The notes under the pieces are model-generated. The model saw nothing but the letters and a program-made list of their open reading frames with translations, was not told the DNA's origin and did no database searches. Below are positions 25,247 through 33,005 of a DNA stretch of 64,000 bases, piece by piece. Source of the DNA: an uncultured Eubacteriales bacterium (GTDB taxonomy: Bacteria > Bacillota > Clostridia > Oscillospirales > Oscillospiraceae); assembly GCA_900545925.1 (NCBI GenBank), contig URAZ01000008.1, forward strand, positions 1 to 64,000, written 5' to 3'. Each line of letters begins with the position of its first letter. Positions within the stretch are counted from its first letter, which is position 1. The position numbers were made by a program, and so were the translations under genes.

Positions 25247-26359
25247 TTACGCCTGCGGCTCGGCGTCTTCCGGCGCTGCGTCCGGCTGCGCGTCGATCGC
25301 TTCGAGTTCCTGTTCCTGCGAAGCAGGCTTGATATCGATCTTGTAACCGGTCAGGCGGGCGGCGAGACGGGCGTTCTGCCCTTCTTTACCGATGGCAAGC
25401 GACAGCTGATCGTCCGGAACAATCACGCGGCAGGCCTTCGTGCTGCCGGGCAGAAGCGTCACGGATTTAACATCTGCCGGGGAAAGCGCCGCCGCGACGA
25501 ACTTCGCCGGGTCGTCCGACCAGACGATGATGTCCATCTTTTCGCCGTGCAGTTCGTTCACAACCGCGCCGACCCTCGCGCCGCGCGTGCCGACGCAGGC
25601 GCCGACCGGGTCAATGCCGTCCTGCGAGGCATAGACGGCCAGCTTCGTGCGGGAGCCGGCCTCGCGGGCGATGGACTTGATCTCGACAAGACCGGATGCA
25701 ATCTCGGGGACTTCGAGTTCAAAGAGCCGCTTAACAAGGCCCGGATGCGTCCGGGAGACAATGACCTGTGGGCCTCTTGTAGAACGGCGAACCTCCACGA
25801 CGTAGACGCGGATGAGGTCGCCCTCGTGATAATATTCCGTGCGGACCTGTTCGGACGCAGAGAGCATGGCGTCGGTCTTGTCGTTGCCGCCGCCGATGCG
25901 GATAGTCATGTCGTTGGTTGCAGGCTCGATGCGCAGCACCGTGCCAGTGAGAATTTCATGCTCCTTGGACGAGAATGTGTCGAAGACCATGCCGCGTTCT
26001 GCTTCGCGGATGCCCTGGATGATGACCTGCTTGGCCGTCTGCGCAGCGATGCGGCCGAAGTCCTTCGTCTGCACATCGACGTTTACCAGATCGCCCAGCT
26101 GCGCAGTCTTGCTGATCTTGCGGGCCGCGTCGAGCGTGATTTCCGTGGCGGGGGTGATAACGTCATCGACGACCTCTTTCTGCACATACATGTGCATGTC
26201 GTTGTCCTTGACCTCGACGAAGACGTTGTCGGTGTAGCCATCCTTGTCCTTCTTGTATGCAGCGACGAGAGCCTGCGTGATCTTCTCGACCATGTAGCTC
26301 TGCGGAATCCCGCGTTCTTTTTCAAGCTGCGCAAGCGCTGCAAAAATTTCGGCATTCAT
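25247..26359 (-). CDS. nusA: Transcription termination/antitermination factor NusA
   Basis: A 370-residue protein: an N-terminal RNA polymerase-binding domain (1-125), an S1 domain (about 130-200) and two KH domains (about 205-345, with GACVGTRGARVGAVVNEL and AIGKEGQNARLAARLTGYKIDI). It ends in an acidic Glu/Ala/Pro tail and lacks the C-terminal acidic repeats of proteobacterial NusA, as expected in Firmicutes. NusA modulates pausing, termination and antitermination. AGGGAGG precedes ATG. Confidence 0.95.
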   Translation of the reverse strand: MNAEIFAALAQLEKERGIPQSYMVEKITQALVAAYKKDKDGYTDNVFVEVKDNDMHMYVQKEVVDDVITPATEITLDAARKISKTAQLGDLVNVDVQTKDFGRIAAQTAKQVIIQGIREAERGMVFDTFSSKEHEILTGTVLRIEPATNDMTIRIGGGNDKTDAMLSASEQVRTEYYHEGDLIRVYVVEVRRSTRGPQVIVSRTHPGLVKRLFELEVPEIASGLVEIKSIAREAGSRTKLAVYASQDGIDPVGACVGTRGARVGAVVNELHGEKMDIIVWSDDPAKFVAAALSPADVKSVTLLPGSTKACRVIVPDDQLSLAIGKEGQNARLAARLTGYKIDIKPASQEQELEAIDAQPDAAPEDAEPQA

Positions 26360-26378
26360 AATTTTCTAAATTCCTCCC

Positions 26379-26831
26379 TTAAAACTCGACGTGAAGCCGC
26401 ACCTGCGCGACCTCGTTTTTCTGGAATGTATGTGTGGTTCCTGCGGCTTCAATGGTCACGGCGCCGTCTGCGTAGCCCGTAAGCTTGCCGACGAACTCTT
26501 TCGCGCCGCCGACGGGTTTGAACAGCTTGACCGAAACAGAACTGCCCATAAACTGCTCAAAATCAGACGGACGCTTCAGCTGCCGTTCGAGTCCTGCCGA
26601 GCAGACCTCAAAATTATAGCTGTCCGGCACGGGATCCTTTTCGTCGAGAATCGGATCAACCGCGCGGGAAATCGCCTCGCAGTCAGAGATATCCACGCCG
26701 CCGTCCTTGTCGATGTACAGGCGCAGAAACCATTCTCCGCCCTCACGGACATATTCCACATCCCAAAGCGTACAGCCGTGCGCCTGCACGACAGGCTCTG
26801 CAAACTGCGCTACCTGTTCCGTTACCTTCAA
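26379..26831 (-). CDS. rimP: Ribosome maturation factor RimP
   Basis: A 150-residue RimP with the N-terminal segment LWDVEYVREGGEWFLRLYIDKDGGVDISDCEAISR and the LERQLKRPSDFEQFMG motif before the C-terminal SH3-like domain. It is needed for 30S assembly. The start codon appears to be TTG at 26831, with AGGGGGC upstream; no better ATG exists in range. It is the first gene of the long minus-strand operon and has a strong promoter about 80-110 bases upstream. Confidence 0.92.
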   Translation of the reverse strand: MKVTEQVAQFAEPVVQAHGCTLWDVEYVREGGEWFLRLYIDKDGGVDISDCEAISRAVDPILDEKDPVPDSYNFEVCSAGLERQLKRPSDFEQFMGSSVSVKLFKPVGGAKEFVGKLTGYADGAVTIEAAGTTHTFQKNEVAQVRLHVEF

Positions 26832-26857
26832 GAAAAAGCCCCCTTACCAGCAAGAAA

Positions 26858-26880
26858 GAGTGGGGAAAGATTCCCCACTC
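26858..26880 (-). promoter_or_regulatory. Leader hairpin upstream of rimP
   Basis: GAGTGGGGA and TCCCCACTC form a 9-bp stem in the transcript leader, followed on the minus strand by TTTCTTG. It could attenuate or stabilise the rimP-nusA transcript. Confidence 0.45.
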
Positions 26881-26908
26881 TCAAGTAAAATACTATCAAG
26901 ATGACTTT

Positions 26909-26937
26909 ATTATAGCATCTGCTCCCGGAAATTGCAA
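26909..26937 (-). promoter_or_regulatory. Promoter of the rimP-nusA-infB operon
   Basis: TTGCAA (26932-26937), 17 bases, then TATAAT (26909-26914), on the minus strand. It is a consensus -10 with optimal spacing. Confidence 0.75.
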
Positions 26938-27114
26938 GGAGAATTTCCGTATTTGGCCCGGAAATTCATGTTTTTTTCCTTCCTTTTTCGGCAGGATTTG
27001 TGCAAAACCGCTCTGCACGCGAAAAAACACAAAATTCCCGTCCGCGGGGTGTCTTTTGGCGACTGTGTGTGCTATACTAAAGCAAATTGAAACTCGCTTG
27101 GGGGTATTTGAGAT

Positions 27115-27807
27115 ATGAAGCAGAAGTCCGGCCTGATCGGCGTTGTCTACGCCGCGATTCTTTCCGCCATCGCCGGTTACTTTTTCCGCGCAACGCAGCT
27201 GTCCGGCAGCAGCAGCGTTCCGCTGATCGCATTCAGCATTCTAATGGTCTTTGTTTTTGCGCTGGCCGCAGCCAGTCTGGAAAAGAAGTCCGCCTATGAA
27301 GACATTTACCGTCCCTGCGGGCAGGATCTTGTGTTCTCGCTGCTCGGCGCGCTGGGTCTGCTCGCGGGCTGCGCGCTCGGCTTCCGGGGTTCCATCGCGC
27401 AGATGCTTGTGAGTCTGCTCGGCCTGCTGGCCGGTCTTTCACTCGGTGCGGGAGCCGTGATGCGCTGGAAGGGGAAAAAGCCGTCGGCAGCATTTTCCGT
27501 TTTCGTCGTGCTGTTCTATGTTGCCAAGCTTTTCCGAGATTTCCGCCACTGGGAGATCAACCCCGCGCTTCTGGACTACTGCTTCTCACTGTTCGCCATG
27601 ATCGCGTTCATGCTGGCAAGTTATCATGCGGGCGCGTTCAGCTTTGACCGCGGCGCACGGCGCAGATTGGCGTTCTATTCGCTGCTGGGCGTTCTGTTCG
27701 GCGCAGTCAGTCTCGCAGGTGCACAGCTGCCGGAACTTCTGATCTATGCGGGGAGCGTGTTCTGGATGCTTGCCTGTGCGCAGCAGATGCTGAAGCGTTC
27801 CGTATAA
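27115..27807 (+). CDS. Polytopic membrane protein of unknown function
   Basis: A 230-residue protein with about seven or eight hydrophobic helices spread over the entire length, separated by short basic loops (MRWKGKKPSAAF, RGARRRLAF). No known domain is recognised. A TATACT -10 element lies near 27073-27078 without a clear -35. A PH-domain protein follows 24 bases later on the same strand. Positive loops suggest the termini are cytoplasmic. Similar proteins are common in Oscillospiraceae, but I cannot assign a function. Confidence 0.7.
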   Translation: MKQKSGLIGVVYAAILSAIAGYFFRATQLSGSSSVPLIAFSILMVFVFALAAASLEKKSAYEDIYRPCGQDLVFSLLGALGLLAGCALGFRGSIAQMLVSLLGLLAGLSLGAGAVMRWKGKKPSAAFSVFVVLFYVAKLFRDFRHWEINPALLDYCFSLFAMIAFMLASYHAGAFSFDRGARRRLAFYSLLGVLFGAVSLAGAQLPELLIYAGSVFWMLACAQQMLKRSV

Positions 27808-27831
27808 AATAAACATACAGGAGGTTCTGTT

Positions 27832-28227
27832 ATGGCTACAGGCGGTATTTCCTGCACCATCCCCAAGGACGCAAATTACCCGAATCTGAAAGAAGTTTCC
27901 CTGCCGCAGATGCGCCGCGAGGTTGCAGATCTCTTCGCTCCCGGTGAGGAGGCCGTGCAGTGTTTCCAGACCATCCGTGATCAGGTCGTGTTCACGAATA
28001 AGCGCGTGTTCATCGTAAACGTGCAGGGCGTCACAGGAAAGAACGTTTCGTATTTCTCTTATCCGTACTCGAAGGTGCAGTATTTCGGCATCGAGACGGC
28101 AGGCATTCTGGACGTTGATAGTGAACTGCTGCTCGTCTTCAGCGATGGCAACCAGCTGCAATTCGATTTCCGCTCCCGCGTTGACATCAAACGCATCTGT
28201 GCAAATATCTCCGCGTACATTCTGTGA
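27832..28227 (+). CDS. Bacterial PH-domain protein
   Basis: A 131-residue soluble protein with a bacterial pleckstrin-homology fold over residues 30-130. Strands are seen at EEAVQCFQTIRDQVVFTNKRVFIVN, VSYFSYPYSKVQYFGIE and ELLLVFSDGNQLQFDFRS. Such proteins (bPH_1/YvbH-like) form oligomeric rings, and their ligand is unknown. AGGAGG precedes ATG. It is probably co-transcribed with the membrane protein upstream, and a strong hairpin terminator follows. Confidence 0.82.
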   Translation: MATGGISCTIPKDANYPNLKEVSLPQMRREVADLFAPGEEAVQCFQTIRDQVVFTNKRVFIVNVQGVTGKNVSYFSYPYSKVQYFGIETAGILDVDSELLLVFSDGNQLQFDFRSRVDIKRICANISAYIL

Positions 28228-28237
28228 GCGCGCAAAC

Positions 28238-28275
28238 GCCCGCCCCTCCTGCCATTTTCGGCAGGAGGGGCGGGC
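28238..28275. terminator. Bidirectional terminator between convergent genes
   Basis: GCCCGCCCCTCCTGCC (28238-28253) pairs perfectly with GGCAGGAGGGGCGGGC (28260-28275), then ATTTTTAT on the plus strand. A 16-bp stem that serves the PH-domain gene and, on the other strand, the methyltransferase gene. Confidence 0.9.
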
Positions 28276-28279
28276 ATTT

Positions 28280-29035
28280 TTATGCCTTTCTCGCCAGTGT
28301 TGCCCAGTAGGTAGGGATATTGTGCTCGTGCAGATTGCCGTAGCCGTTGGTGTCCTCATAGAGATCCAGCAACTGCAGTCCCGCTTTCAGCTGGCCGGTA
28401 AGCTGCTCGTGCGCGGTATGGGAAAACTGGACGCCGCTTTTGTCCTTTTCCAGCTGGCGCATCTGCGCTTCATCCTCGAGCGGGTTAAACGGAAGCGTGT
28501 TGATGATCCGCGTCTCATCCTCGTCAAAAGCAAAATTCAGGCCGTTGTCAAGCCCGGCCAGCAGCCGTCCGCCGGGCTTCAAGACCCGTGCGCATTCGCG
28601 CCAGATGGGCAGCACCGCGTAGACGTAGCAGTTGGAGACGGGGTGAAAAATCAGATCAAAGCTGTTTTCGTCAAACGGCAGGCGCTTTGTCATGTCGGCG
28701 CGAACGATGGCAATGTCATAACCCTCGCGCGCCGCGACCAGTCTTTCGGACTCCAGCTGCCGCTGCGAATAATCCAGCACCGTGCACTGCGCGCCAAGTG
28801 CAGCAAAAACAGGCATCTGCTGCCCGCCGCCGGAAGCCAGTCCCAGCACGCGCTTTCCCTTCAGGTCGCCGAACCAATCATGCGGAACGAATTTGACCGG
28901 CGTCAGCTTGACATCCCATGTTCCGGCCGTTGCTTTTTCATATTCCTCGTGGGAGATGGGCCTGCCCCACTCCCAGCCCTCGTCAACCCAGCGGTCAACG
29001 GTTTTGCTGTTGATATCCTGATACGGAATGTCCAT
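28280..29035 (-). CDS. SAM-dependent class I methyltransferase
   Basis: A 251-residue Rossmann-fold methyltransferase. Motif I is VLGLASGGGQQMPVF near residue 65, motif II LDYSQRQLESE, and the post-motif segment is SFDLIFHPVSNCYV (IFHPVSN replaces the NPP-type site), then ARVLKPGGRLLAG. The small-molecule type (Methyltransf_11-like) is most likely; the substrate is unknown. It lies 12 bases downstream of an ABC-F gene and is probably co-transcribed with it. Confidence 0.82.
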   Translation of the reverse strand: MDIPYQDINSKTVDRWVDEGWEWGRPISHEEYEKATAGTWDVKLTPVKFVPHDWFGDLKGKRVLGLASGGGQQMPVFAALGAQCTVLDYSQRQLESERLVAAREGYDIAIVRADMTKRLPFDENSFDLIFHPVSNCYVYAVLPIWRECARVLKPGGRLLAGLDNGLNFAFDEDETRIINTLPFNPLEDEAQMRQLEKDKSGVQFSHTAHEQLTGQLKAGLQLLDLYEDTNGYGNLHEHNIPTYWATLARKA

Positions 29036-29047
29036 AAAAGCCTCTTT

Positions 29048-30658
29048 TTAATGTACTTCCTTCGCCAGCTTCCATGCGACGTAGTCGTCGTAGAAGCAGA
29101 GGCGATCAATGATGGTGCCGTCTGGCTGGAACTCGATGACACGGTTGCAGGTGGTCTGCAGGAGTTCGTGGTCGTGCGAGGCAAGGAGAATGTTGCCGGG
29201 GAAAGCGCACAGGCCCTTGTTGACAGCCTGAATGGCCTCCATGTCCAGATGGTTCGTCGGCTGGTCGAGCAGCAGCACGTTCGCGCCCGAAAGCATCATG
29301 CGCGAGAGCATGCACCGGACCTTCTCGCCGCCGGACAGCACGTTCACAGGCTTGAAGACCTCTTCGCCGGAGAACAGCATGCGCCCCAAAAAGCCGCGCA
29401 GATACACGTCGTCTTTTTTCACCGAATACTGCCGGATCCAGTCAACCAGGGAGTCGGTGCAGCCCTCAAAATAGGCAGTGTTGTCCTTCGGCAGATAGCT
29501 GGTTGTGACGGTCTGTCCCCATTTGACGCTGCCCTCGTCCGGCTCCAGTTCGCCCATGAGGATTTTGAAGAGTGTCGTCTGCGCCAACTCATTCTCGCCG
29601 ACAAAGGCGATTTTATCATTCTTATTGACGATGAACGAGACTTTATCCAGAAGCTTCACGCCGTCGATGGTCTTGGACACGTCCGTCACGAACAGAATAT
29701 CCTTGCCGACCTCACGTTCCCGCTCAAAGCCCACAAACGGATACCGGCGCGAAGATGCGGGCATTTCCTCGACAGTCATCTTGTCGAGCAGTCTGCGGCG
29801 GGAGGTTGCCTGCTTGCTCTTGGCCTTGTTGGCTGCGAAGCGGGCGATGAAGGTCTGCAACTCTGCGATTTTCTCCTCTGCGCGCTTGTTCTTGTTGCGA
29901 ATCAACTGCTGAATCAGCTGGGAAGATTCGTACCAGAAATCATAGTTGCCGACGTACATCTTGATCTTGCCGTAGTCAATATCAACGATATGCGTGCAGA
30001 CAGTATTGAGGAAGTGCCGGTCGTGGCTGACGACGATCACAAGGCCGGTATCCTCGTAATCCAAAATGAAATCCTCGAGCCAGTTGATGGCCTCAATGTC
30101 AAGGTTATTCGTCGGCTCGTCGAGCATGACAATGTCGGGCTTTCCGAACAGTGCCTGTGCAAGCAGCACCTTGACCTTCAGGCGCGGGTCGGTGTTGGCC
30201 ATCAGATCATAGTGGAGTTCCACCGGGATGCCGAGGCCCTGCAGCAGCTTTGACGCGTCGGACTCGGCCTCCCAGCCGTCCATATCGGCAAATTCCGCCT
30301 CAAGTTCGCTTGCGCGCATGCCGTCCTCTTCGGAGAAATCGGGCTTTTCATAGAGCGCGTCCTTTTCCTTCATGACATCATACAGGTGCTGATTGCCCAT
30401 GATGACGGTATCGAGAATGGTATACGCGTCATACTGGTTCTGATCCTGCTTCAAAACAGACATGCGCGCGCCGGGCTTGATGAAGATTTCACCGGACGTC
30501 GGCTCCAGTTCGCCGGACAGCAGCTTCAAAAACGTTGATTTGCCCGCGCCGTTGGCACCGATGATGCCATAGCAGCTGCCGGGCGTAAATTGCAGATCGA
30601 CCTGCTTAAACAGCACAGAGCCGCCGAACTGCATGGCAAGGTTGGAAATGGTAATCAT
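29048..30658 (-). CDS. ABC-F family ATPase with an atypical second ATP site
   Basis: A 536-residue soluble protein with two ABC domains. Domain 1 has a normal Walker A (GANGAGKST near residue 36) and Walker B (MLDEPTNNLD), but its LSGGQ signature is replaced by NTDPRLKVKVLLAQ. Domain 2 has an intact LSGGEKVR, but its Walker A reads GENELAQTT (Lys to Gln) and its Walker B LLLDQPTNHLD (catalytic Glu to Gln). The pattern resembles the YbiT/YkpA branch. ABC-F proteins act on translating ribosomes; the role of this member is not known. Confidence 0.88.
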   Translation of the reverse strand: MITISNLAMQFGGSVLFKQVDLQFTPGSCYGIIGANGAGKSTFLKLLSGELEPTSGEIFIKPGARMSVLKQDQNQYDAYTILDTVIMGNQHLYDVMKEKDALYEKPDFSEEDGMRASELEAEFADMDGWEAESDASKLLQGLGIPVELHYDLMANTDPRLKVKVLLAQALFGKPDIVMLDEPTNNLDIEAINWLEDFILDYEDTGLVIVVSHDRHFLNTVCTHIVDIDYGKIKMYVGNYDFWYESSQLIQQLIRNKNKRAEEKIAELQTFIARFAANKAKSKQATSRRRLLDKMTVEEMPASSRRYPFVGFEREREVGKDILFVTDVSKTIDGVKLLDKVSFIVNKNDKIAFVGENELAQTTLFKILMGELEPDEGSVKWGQTVTTSYLPKDNTAYFEGCTDSLVDWIRQYSVKKDDVYLRGFLGRMLFSGEEVFKPVNVLSGGEKVRCMLSRMMLSGANVLLLDQPTNHLDMEAIQAVNKGLCAFPGNILLASHDHELLQTTCNRVIEFQPDGTIIDRLCFYDDYVAWKLAKEVH

Positions 30659-30687
30659 AGAAAAACCTCATACGTTCATTTTTTATT

Positions 30688-30715
30688 ATCATACCACAAA
30701 ATCCAGTGTTTGCAA
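30688..30715 (-). promoter_or_regulatory. Promoter of the ABC-F/methyltransferase genes
   Basis: On the minus strand TTGCAA (30710-30715), 16 bases, TATGAT (30688-30693), 30 bases upstream of the ABC-F start. Confidence 0.55.
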
Positions 30716-30751
30716 GGGAAACCGCAGAAAGCGTCAAGCGCAGACGCAGTT

Positions 30752-30806
30752 GGTAGGGACGGGACTCTGCTCCGCCCGGCGGAAGGAGCAGAGTCTCACC
30801 CCTACC
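30752..30806. repeat. REP-like inverted repeat
   Basis: Arms at 30752-30773 and 30785-30806 match at 19 of 22 positions (GGTAGGGRYGRGACTCTGCTCC) around a short GC-rich loop. It lies in the divergent region between the ABC-F gene and prmA, outside both promoters. The form suggests a small dispersed repeat. The other parts of 30659-30932 hold the two promoters only. Confidence 0.55.
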
Positions 30807-30844
30807 AGAACTTAAGCTAATTTACCGCATCAGAATCTCCCCAC

Positions 30845-30873
30845 TTGTTATTTGCTCCGGTTTCGTGTAAAAT
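30845..30873 (+). promoter_or_regulatory. Promoter of prmA
   Basis: TTGTTA (30845-30850), 17 bases, TAAAAT (30868-30873), 60 bases upstream of the chosen start. Confidence 0.5.
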
Positions 30874-30932
30874 AGAACAAATATTGATTGCAATTTGAAA
30901 GATCTCCGGCTTCGGAGATTGGGAGGATTATC

Positions 30933-31907
30933 ATGCAGTGGATTGAACTGACCATCAAGACGACGCCGGCAGCCATTGACCTTGTCTGCGACCGTCTGAC
31001 CGTTTTGGGCTTTGACAGCTTCATTATCGACGATCAGGAACAGTTCCATGACTTTCTGGAGCAGAACCGCCAGTATTGGGACTATGTGGACGAGGGACTT
31101 GAAAAACAGATGGAGGGGCTGTCGCAGATCCGGCTCTATCTGGAACAGAGCGCGTCCGCGCCGGAGATCATCGGCGGCCTCAAAGACCAGCTGGCGGCGC
31201 TGCGCGCACAGTATCCGTCAGTGGACTTCGGCTCGTTGGAGGTCCAACTGGCCAACATCAAGGACGAGGACTGGGAAAACAACTGGAAGCAGTATTATCA
31301 GCCGCTGCCCATCGGCAAAAAGCTTCTTGTCGTACCCGAGTGGCTGCACCCAGAGAACCCGGAGAACCGTGTTGAGGTTCTGCTCGACCCCGGCATGATC
31401 TTCGGAACCGGCGCACATGCGTCTACGCAGATGTGCATGCGTGAGCTGGAACGGGCCATTCAGGGCGGTGAGCAGGTGCTCGATCTCGGCAGCGGCAGCG
31501 GCATTCTATCTATCACCGCCGTTCTGCTCGGCGCGGCCCACGCCACGGGCGTGGATATTGACCCAAAGGCCGAGGATATTGCCCGGGAAAACGCCGCCAT
31601 CAATCAGATTTTCTCCGACCGCTTTACCGCCGTTACCGGCGATGTAATCGGCGACAGAGCCATGATGGAGTCGCTCAAGGGGCATTATGACGTGGTGCTG
31701 GCCAATATCGTGGCTGATGTTATCATCCCCTTAAGCCGCGTTGTTCCGGAATTTTTGCAGGAGGACAGCATTTTCATCTGCTCCGGCATTCTCAATACAC
31801 GGCTGGACGAGGTTCTGGCCGCGTTGGAGAAAAACGGCCTGCAGATTCTTTCCTCCGAGCAGCAGGAGGACTGGTGCCGCGTGACCGCCGCGCTACTCGA
31901 AGCATAA
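30933..31907 (+). CDS. prmA: Ribosomal protein L11 methyltransferase
   Basis: A 324-residue enzyme that trimethylates ribosomal protein L11. The N-terminal substrate-recognition domain starts MQWIELTIKTTPAAIDLV; the linker has DEDWENNWKQYYQPL. The SAM site is VLDLGSGSGILSI near residue 187, and VLANIVADVI is the catalytic-loop segment. The ATG at 30933 has GGGAGG upstream; a longer frame begins 45 bases earlier but lacks a binding site. It leads a plus-strand cluster with DUF4015, an ABC-F gene, ydcF and mrp. Confidence 0.93.
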   Translation: MQWIELTIKTTPAAIDLVCDRLTVLGFDSFIIDDQEQFHDFLEQNRQYWDYVDEGLEKQMEGLSQIRLYLEQSASAPEIIGGLKDQLAALRAQYPSVDFGSLEVQLANIKDEDWENNWKQYYQPLPIGKKLLVVPEWLHPENPENRVEVLLDPGMIFGTGAHASTQMCMRELERAIQGGEQVLDLGSGSGILSITAVLLGAAHATGVDIDPKAEDIARENAAINQIFSDRFTAVTGDVIGDRAMMESLKGHYDVVLANIVADVIIPLSRVVPEFLQEDSIFICSGILNTRLDEVLAALEKNGLQILSSEQQEDWCRVTAALLEA

Positions 31908-31925
31908 CGTGGAGGCAGAAACCCT

Positions 31926-32972
31926 ATGCGTATTTTTTCTTACCGCAACAAGCGGACGCTGCGGCGCATTGCGCTGATCGCGCTGCTGGCAGCAGTCCTG
32001 CTTGGCCTTCTCATTCTTGCGCGCATCAGCTATCTGGGCCGCTATGTCGTGTATTCGCCGGATGGCGTGTATTTTGACAAAACGCAGAAGCTTCAGCGCA
32101 CCCCGCAGACGGTGCCGGACACATCCGACGCAGAGGAGTATCCGTTTGAAACAATCCTGTCCGCCGCTTCCGAGGAGACAGACGTAGACCCGAACGCTGT
32201 GCAGCTTCAGGGTTTTTATATCTCTACGACCATGCTGGCAAACGGTGTGGATGAGGTGCGGCAGGCGCTTGCGGACGCAGACGGCTACAACGCCGTGCTC
32301 ATTGACGTCAAAAGTCCGCTTGGAAACTTCTATTATTCGACAGATATCGCCGATACGCAGACGGCCGACGCAGACATCGACGCCTGTGACGCACTGATCA
32401 AAGAACTGACCGAAACGCCCGATCTGATTGTCATCGCACGCGTCCCCACGTTCTCCGACCCGAACTTTGTCGCTAAGCATTATTCCTCCGCTCTGACGAC
32501 AAAATCCGGCGATCTGTGGATGGATGAACGCCGCTGCTACTGGCTGCGGCCGGACTCGCTCGACGCGCGCAGTTATCTGGCTGCCATCGCACTGGAACTC
32601 GACGCACGGGGCTTTGACGAGGTTCTGTTCGACAATTTTACCGTACCGGACGATTCCTCCATTGCATGGGACACCGAGGCTATCACGCAGATCGCCGCGC
32701 TGGAGGACTGCGCGGAGACACTGGGTGCAAATCTGACCGGAAGTTCCATCCGCCTCGCACTGGGCACGACGGTCCCGTCCGTCGCACAGTACGCCAGCCG
32801 CGTCTATATCACGACGGAAAAAGCCAACGACGTAATGACTGTGACGGAGGACATGGCTGAGGTGCTGCCGGATCCGTCCACGCAGCTTGTCTTCATCACG
32901 ACCTCCCACGATACCAGATTCGACGCCTCCGGCGTCATCCGCCCCCTGCTCGGCGGCGACGGCGGAGACTGA
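31926..32972 (+). CDS. DUF4015 putative glycoside hydrolase, membrane anchored
   Basis: A 348-residue protein. A basic start and one hydrophobic helix (residues 14-34) anchor it, leaving the domain outside. Residues 70-345 match the DUF4015 barrel family: LQGFYISTTMLAN, YNAVLIDVKSPLGNFYY, IARVPTFSDP, and FDEVLFDNFTVP, with acidic residues at strand ends as in glycoside hydrolases. Family members are often found near cell-envelope genes, but no activity is established. It lies 18 bases after prmA. Confidence 0.8.
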   Translation: MRIFSYRNKRTLRRIALIALLAAVLLGLLILARISYLGRYVVYSPDGVYFDKTQKLQRTPQTVPDTSDAEEYPFETILSAASEETDVDPNAVQLQGFYISTTMLANGVDEVRQALADADGYNAVLIDVKSPLGNFYYSTDIADTQTADADIDACDALIKELTETPDLIVIARVPTFSDPNFVAKHYSSALTTKSGDLWMDERRCYWLRPDSLDARSYLAAIALELDARGFDEVLFDNFTVPDDSSIAWDTEAITQIAALEDCAETLGANLTGSSIRLALGTTVPSVAQYASRVYITTEKANDVMTVTEDMAEVLPDPSTQLVFITTSHDTRFDASGVIRPLLGGDGGD

Positions 32973-33005
32973 AACCAGCCGCCATAGGCACAAGAGGAAG
33001 CACTC

